A DNA stretch of 64,000 nucleotides from Hyphomicrobiales bacterium (GTDB lineage Bacteria > Pseudomonadota > Alphaproteobacteria > Rhizobiales > OSC116): positions 62,001 to 126,000 of the forward strand of contig JABSRZ010000008.1 in the NCBI GenBank assembly GCA_013214705.1, read 5' to 3'. The notes beneath the pieces were generated by a model that was not told the origin of the DNA, searched no databases, and saw only the letters and a list, made by a program, of their open reading frames with translations. Positions 62,490-64,000 of this stretch are shown here, in pieces (the stretch's first letter is position 1; the number at the start of each line of letters is the position of its first letter). The position numbers and the translations under genes were made by a program.

Positions 62490-64000
62490 TCATGTGAATA
62501 GTTTAAGTATGCTAATTAATAATTCTTTCAAAACAACTGAAAAACCCGCACTAACAGCCTTGTCCTTAATTTTGTTTTTTCTCAGGCCTTCGTCGATTGT
62601 ATCTACCGCTGATTTTAGGTAGGCAATCAACCTCTTAAATCCAGTGTTTAGATTTTTTCCTTTGCGATCAATTTTTTCTTCAGTAAATGCATGTGTTTTG
62701 ATAGCGTTTTCAATTAAATCTAGGTTTGATTGTAATTCGCCAATTGATGATGTTTCAAATGTTTTTTCTATGTTTTTGTCATTTAATATTTTATTAGCTT
62801 TAATTGTAATATCATCAATTAGCGGGGAGGTTATATAGGCTGTCTCTAAGTTGATTTCCTTTGTTTTTATTCGTTGTATCTGTTTGTGTTGGACATGTGG
62901 TAACAAATCAGTTCGTGTATTATTTATTAGATCGGTAATTTGCGCGTAAGTTCCTGGCGGGAAGGAATTCTTGTCTTCTTCTTCCAATAAATTTTCAATT
63001 GATTGAAGAGCGTATTTAATAGGAAACCATTTAGTTGTTTCAGCTTTGTATGCCCTAATTATTTTTTTAATATTTTCATTTGCAGAAATAGATACGTTAG
63101 TCTTTGTTTTTGTCAGAATTCTTGAAATAGTTTTACCTTCTTCAATTAGACCATGTAGTATTTCTTTTTTTTCTTCATGGTCGTTTTTAACCGGTAAGGT
63201 ATTGAACGGTTTATCTTCGCTACTTATTTTTCCATTCTTAATTTTTGAGCCCGAAATGGCTTCATCAACGATGTCATTTACAAGCGTTGAGTTAACACGA
63301 AGTTTTTGAGAAATTGGTTTTAATGATAGGTCGTGTTTTTCAAATCCCGGTGGCATGTCATCATCTATTAACAACGGTGCAGACTTGGCAACTTCTGCGA
63401 ACGTGAAAAATTCTTTAATTTGGCTAACTATTTGGTCAAAACTCTCCCTATCGCTAACTGTCGTATCACCATCTATATGCAAACCACTAAAGTTTATTGT
63501 CGAGACAACTTTGTATTTTGTAGGGATTTGGTTTTTCTCTAGGCTAGCATTTATTAATTTATTGCTTGCTAGTCCGAAAGATGATTCTTGAAGTACATTG
63601 GATGAACGCGCGCTATGATTTGACCATAAAGTTACTATCGCCGCCGAGTTTGCTAACGCCGTGTCTGGAGATTCATTTATCATTTGAAGCGCAGATATAC
63701 TTCTGTTTGAAACAGTAAATATGTCATGTTCTAAAAGTCGAGTAACGATGTAGTTTGCTTTGTCAATGTCGGTTGAATCGAAAGATAAATACACAAAATT
63801 TCGATTATCTGGCGAGAATTTATTTAAATTTTGCCACGAAAATGGGTCGTCTTTTAGGTCGTTTGTATGTTTCTCATCTTTGACAATTTTACTACTGTTT
63901 TCTACTACATCATCGGCTAAGATATCCGCCACACCGGAACTATCCGAACCCTCTTGTGTAACAGTTATTTCTGATTTATTCGTATTAATGTTAAACCTGT
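62490..64000 (-). CDS. TIR-domain protein (5' end beyond window)
   Basis: At least 480 aa; the frame is open to the right edge (a GTG at 63932 is possible but has no ribosome site), so the N-terminus is probably missing. A TIR fold lies at about residues 43–160 counted from the GTG: NFVYLSFDSTDIDKANYIVTRLL, LANSAAIVTLWSNHSARSSNV, and LQESSFGLASNKL with Glu116 at the catalytic position of NAD-cleaving TIRs. The remaining 300 residues are helical and charged, with two amphipathic stretches and a hydrophobic end (VLKELLISILKLF). No second enzymatic domain was recognised. A prophage-borne defence effector is likely. Confidence 0.65.
   Translation of the reverse strand, partial: RFNINTNKSEITVTQEGSDSSGVADILADDVVENSSKIVKDEKHTNDLKDDPFSWQNLNKFSPDNRNFVYLSFDSTDIDKANYIVTRLLEHDIFTVSNRSISALQMINESPDTALANSAAIVTLWSNHSARSSNVLQESSFGLASNKLINASLEKNQIPTKYKVVSTINFSGLHIDGDTTVSDRESFDQIVSQIKEFFTFAEVAKSAPLLIDDDMPPGFEKHDLSLKPISQKLRVNSTLVNDIVDEAISGSKIKNGKISSEDKPFNTLPVKNDHEEKKEILHGLIEEGKTISRILTKTKTNVSISANENIKKIIRAYKAETTKWFPIKYALQSIENLLEEEDKNSFPPGTYAQITDLINNTRTDLLPHVQHKQIQRIKTKEINLETAYITSPLIDDITIKANKILNDKNIEKTFETSSIGELQSNLDLIENAIKTHAFTEEKIDRKGKNLNTGFKRLIAYLKSAVDTIDEGLRKNKIKDKAVSAGFSVVLKELLISILKLFT

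Overview
The window looks like part of a moderately AT-rich alphaproteobacterial chromosome. The support is a C4-type 5-aminolevulinate synthase (hemA), the dGTPase–argS–SPOR gene order, a small DUF6898-like gene after hemA, a CheY-like regulator with a GPxRRR tail, and a GapR/DUF2312 protein. I cannot name the genus from sequence alone.

Positions 1–22,200 are ordinary chromosome: dgt (5' truncated), argS, a SPOR-domain envelope protein, a leftward ridA–GDPD pair, a D-2-hydroxyacid dehydrogenase, eno, a mercaptopyruvate sulfurtransferase, an AlaC-type aminotransferase, homoserine dehydrogenase, glpX, hemA, a response regulator, pyrG, a Nudix hydrolase, tRNA-Cys, a PhnA-like protein, a small exported protein, a GNAT acetyltransferase and a porin. 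A 440-bp, strongly palindromic, gene-free segment bounded by a 12-bp direct repeat lies between eno and the sulfurtransferase gene.

Positions 22,200–28,100 are a gene-poor accessory stretch. It has an orphan small gene, a frameshifted exported-protein gene and long gaps. It also holds a compact three-gene operon whose central gene encodes a MACPF/perforin-like pore former, with an unrecognised 256-aa partner upstream and a 115-aa protein downstream.

From 28,119 to beyond the right edge lies a temperate siphovirus prophage. Its left end is the 3' 36 nt of a tRNA-Pro gene on the minus strand (the att core), so the intact tRNA should lie past the right edge. Next come a relic of a second integrase, a FecR-domain cargo gene, a tyrosine integrase and a leftward lysogeny arm (small HTH protein, GapR, Dam, ParB-like protein, S24 repressor). 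A divergent operator/promoter region separates this from a rightward early operon (Cro-like, HTH, winged helix, methyltransferase, replication-type protein). Late genes follow in canonical order: HNH, small and large terminase, portal, ClpP-like protease, HK97-type capsid, connectors, tail terminator, tail tube, tail chaperones with a likely -1 frameshift, tape measure, tail tip, NlpC/P60, J-like tip protein, fibre, holin-like protein, GH24 endolysin and overlapping spanins.

Several minus-strand genes interrupt the rightward operons and look like lysogenic-conversion 'morons': two membrane proteins and a 57-aa basic protein in the early region, an NTF2-like protein in the lysis region, and a candidate defence block at the right end. 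That block holds a Panacea (DUF4065) protein with a two-helix membrane partner and a TIR-domain protein cut by the window edge. The strongest candidates for novel biology are the MACPF operon, the Panacea/membrane pair, the TIR protein, the antisense membrane morons, the Dam/ParB-like pair and the palindromic segment after eno.
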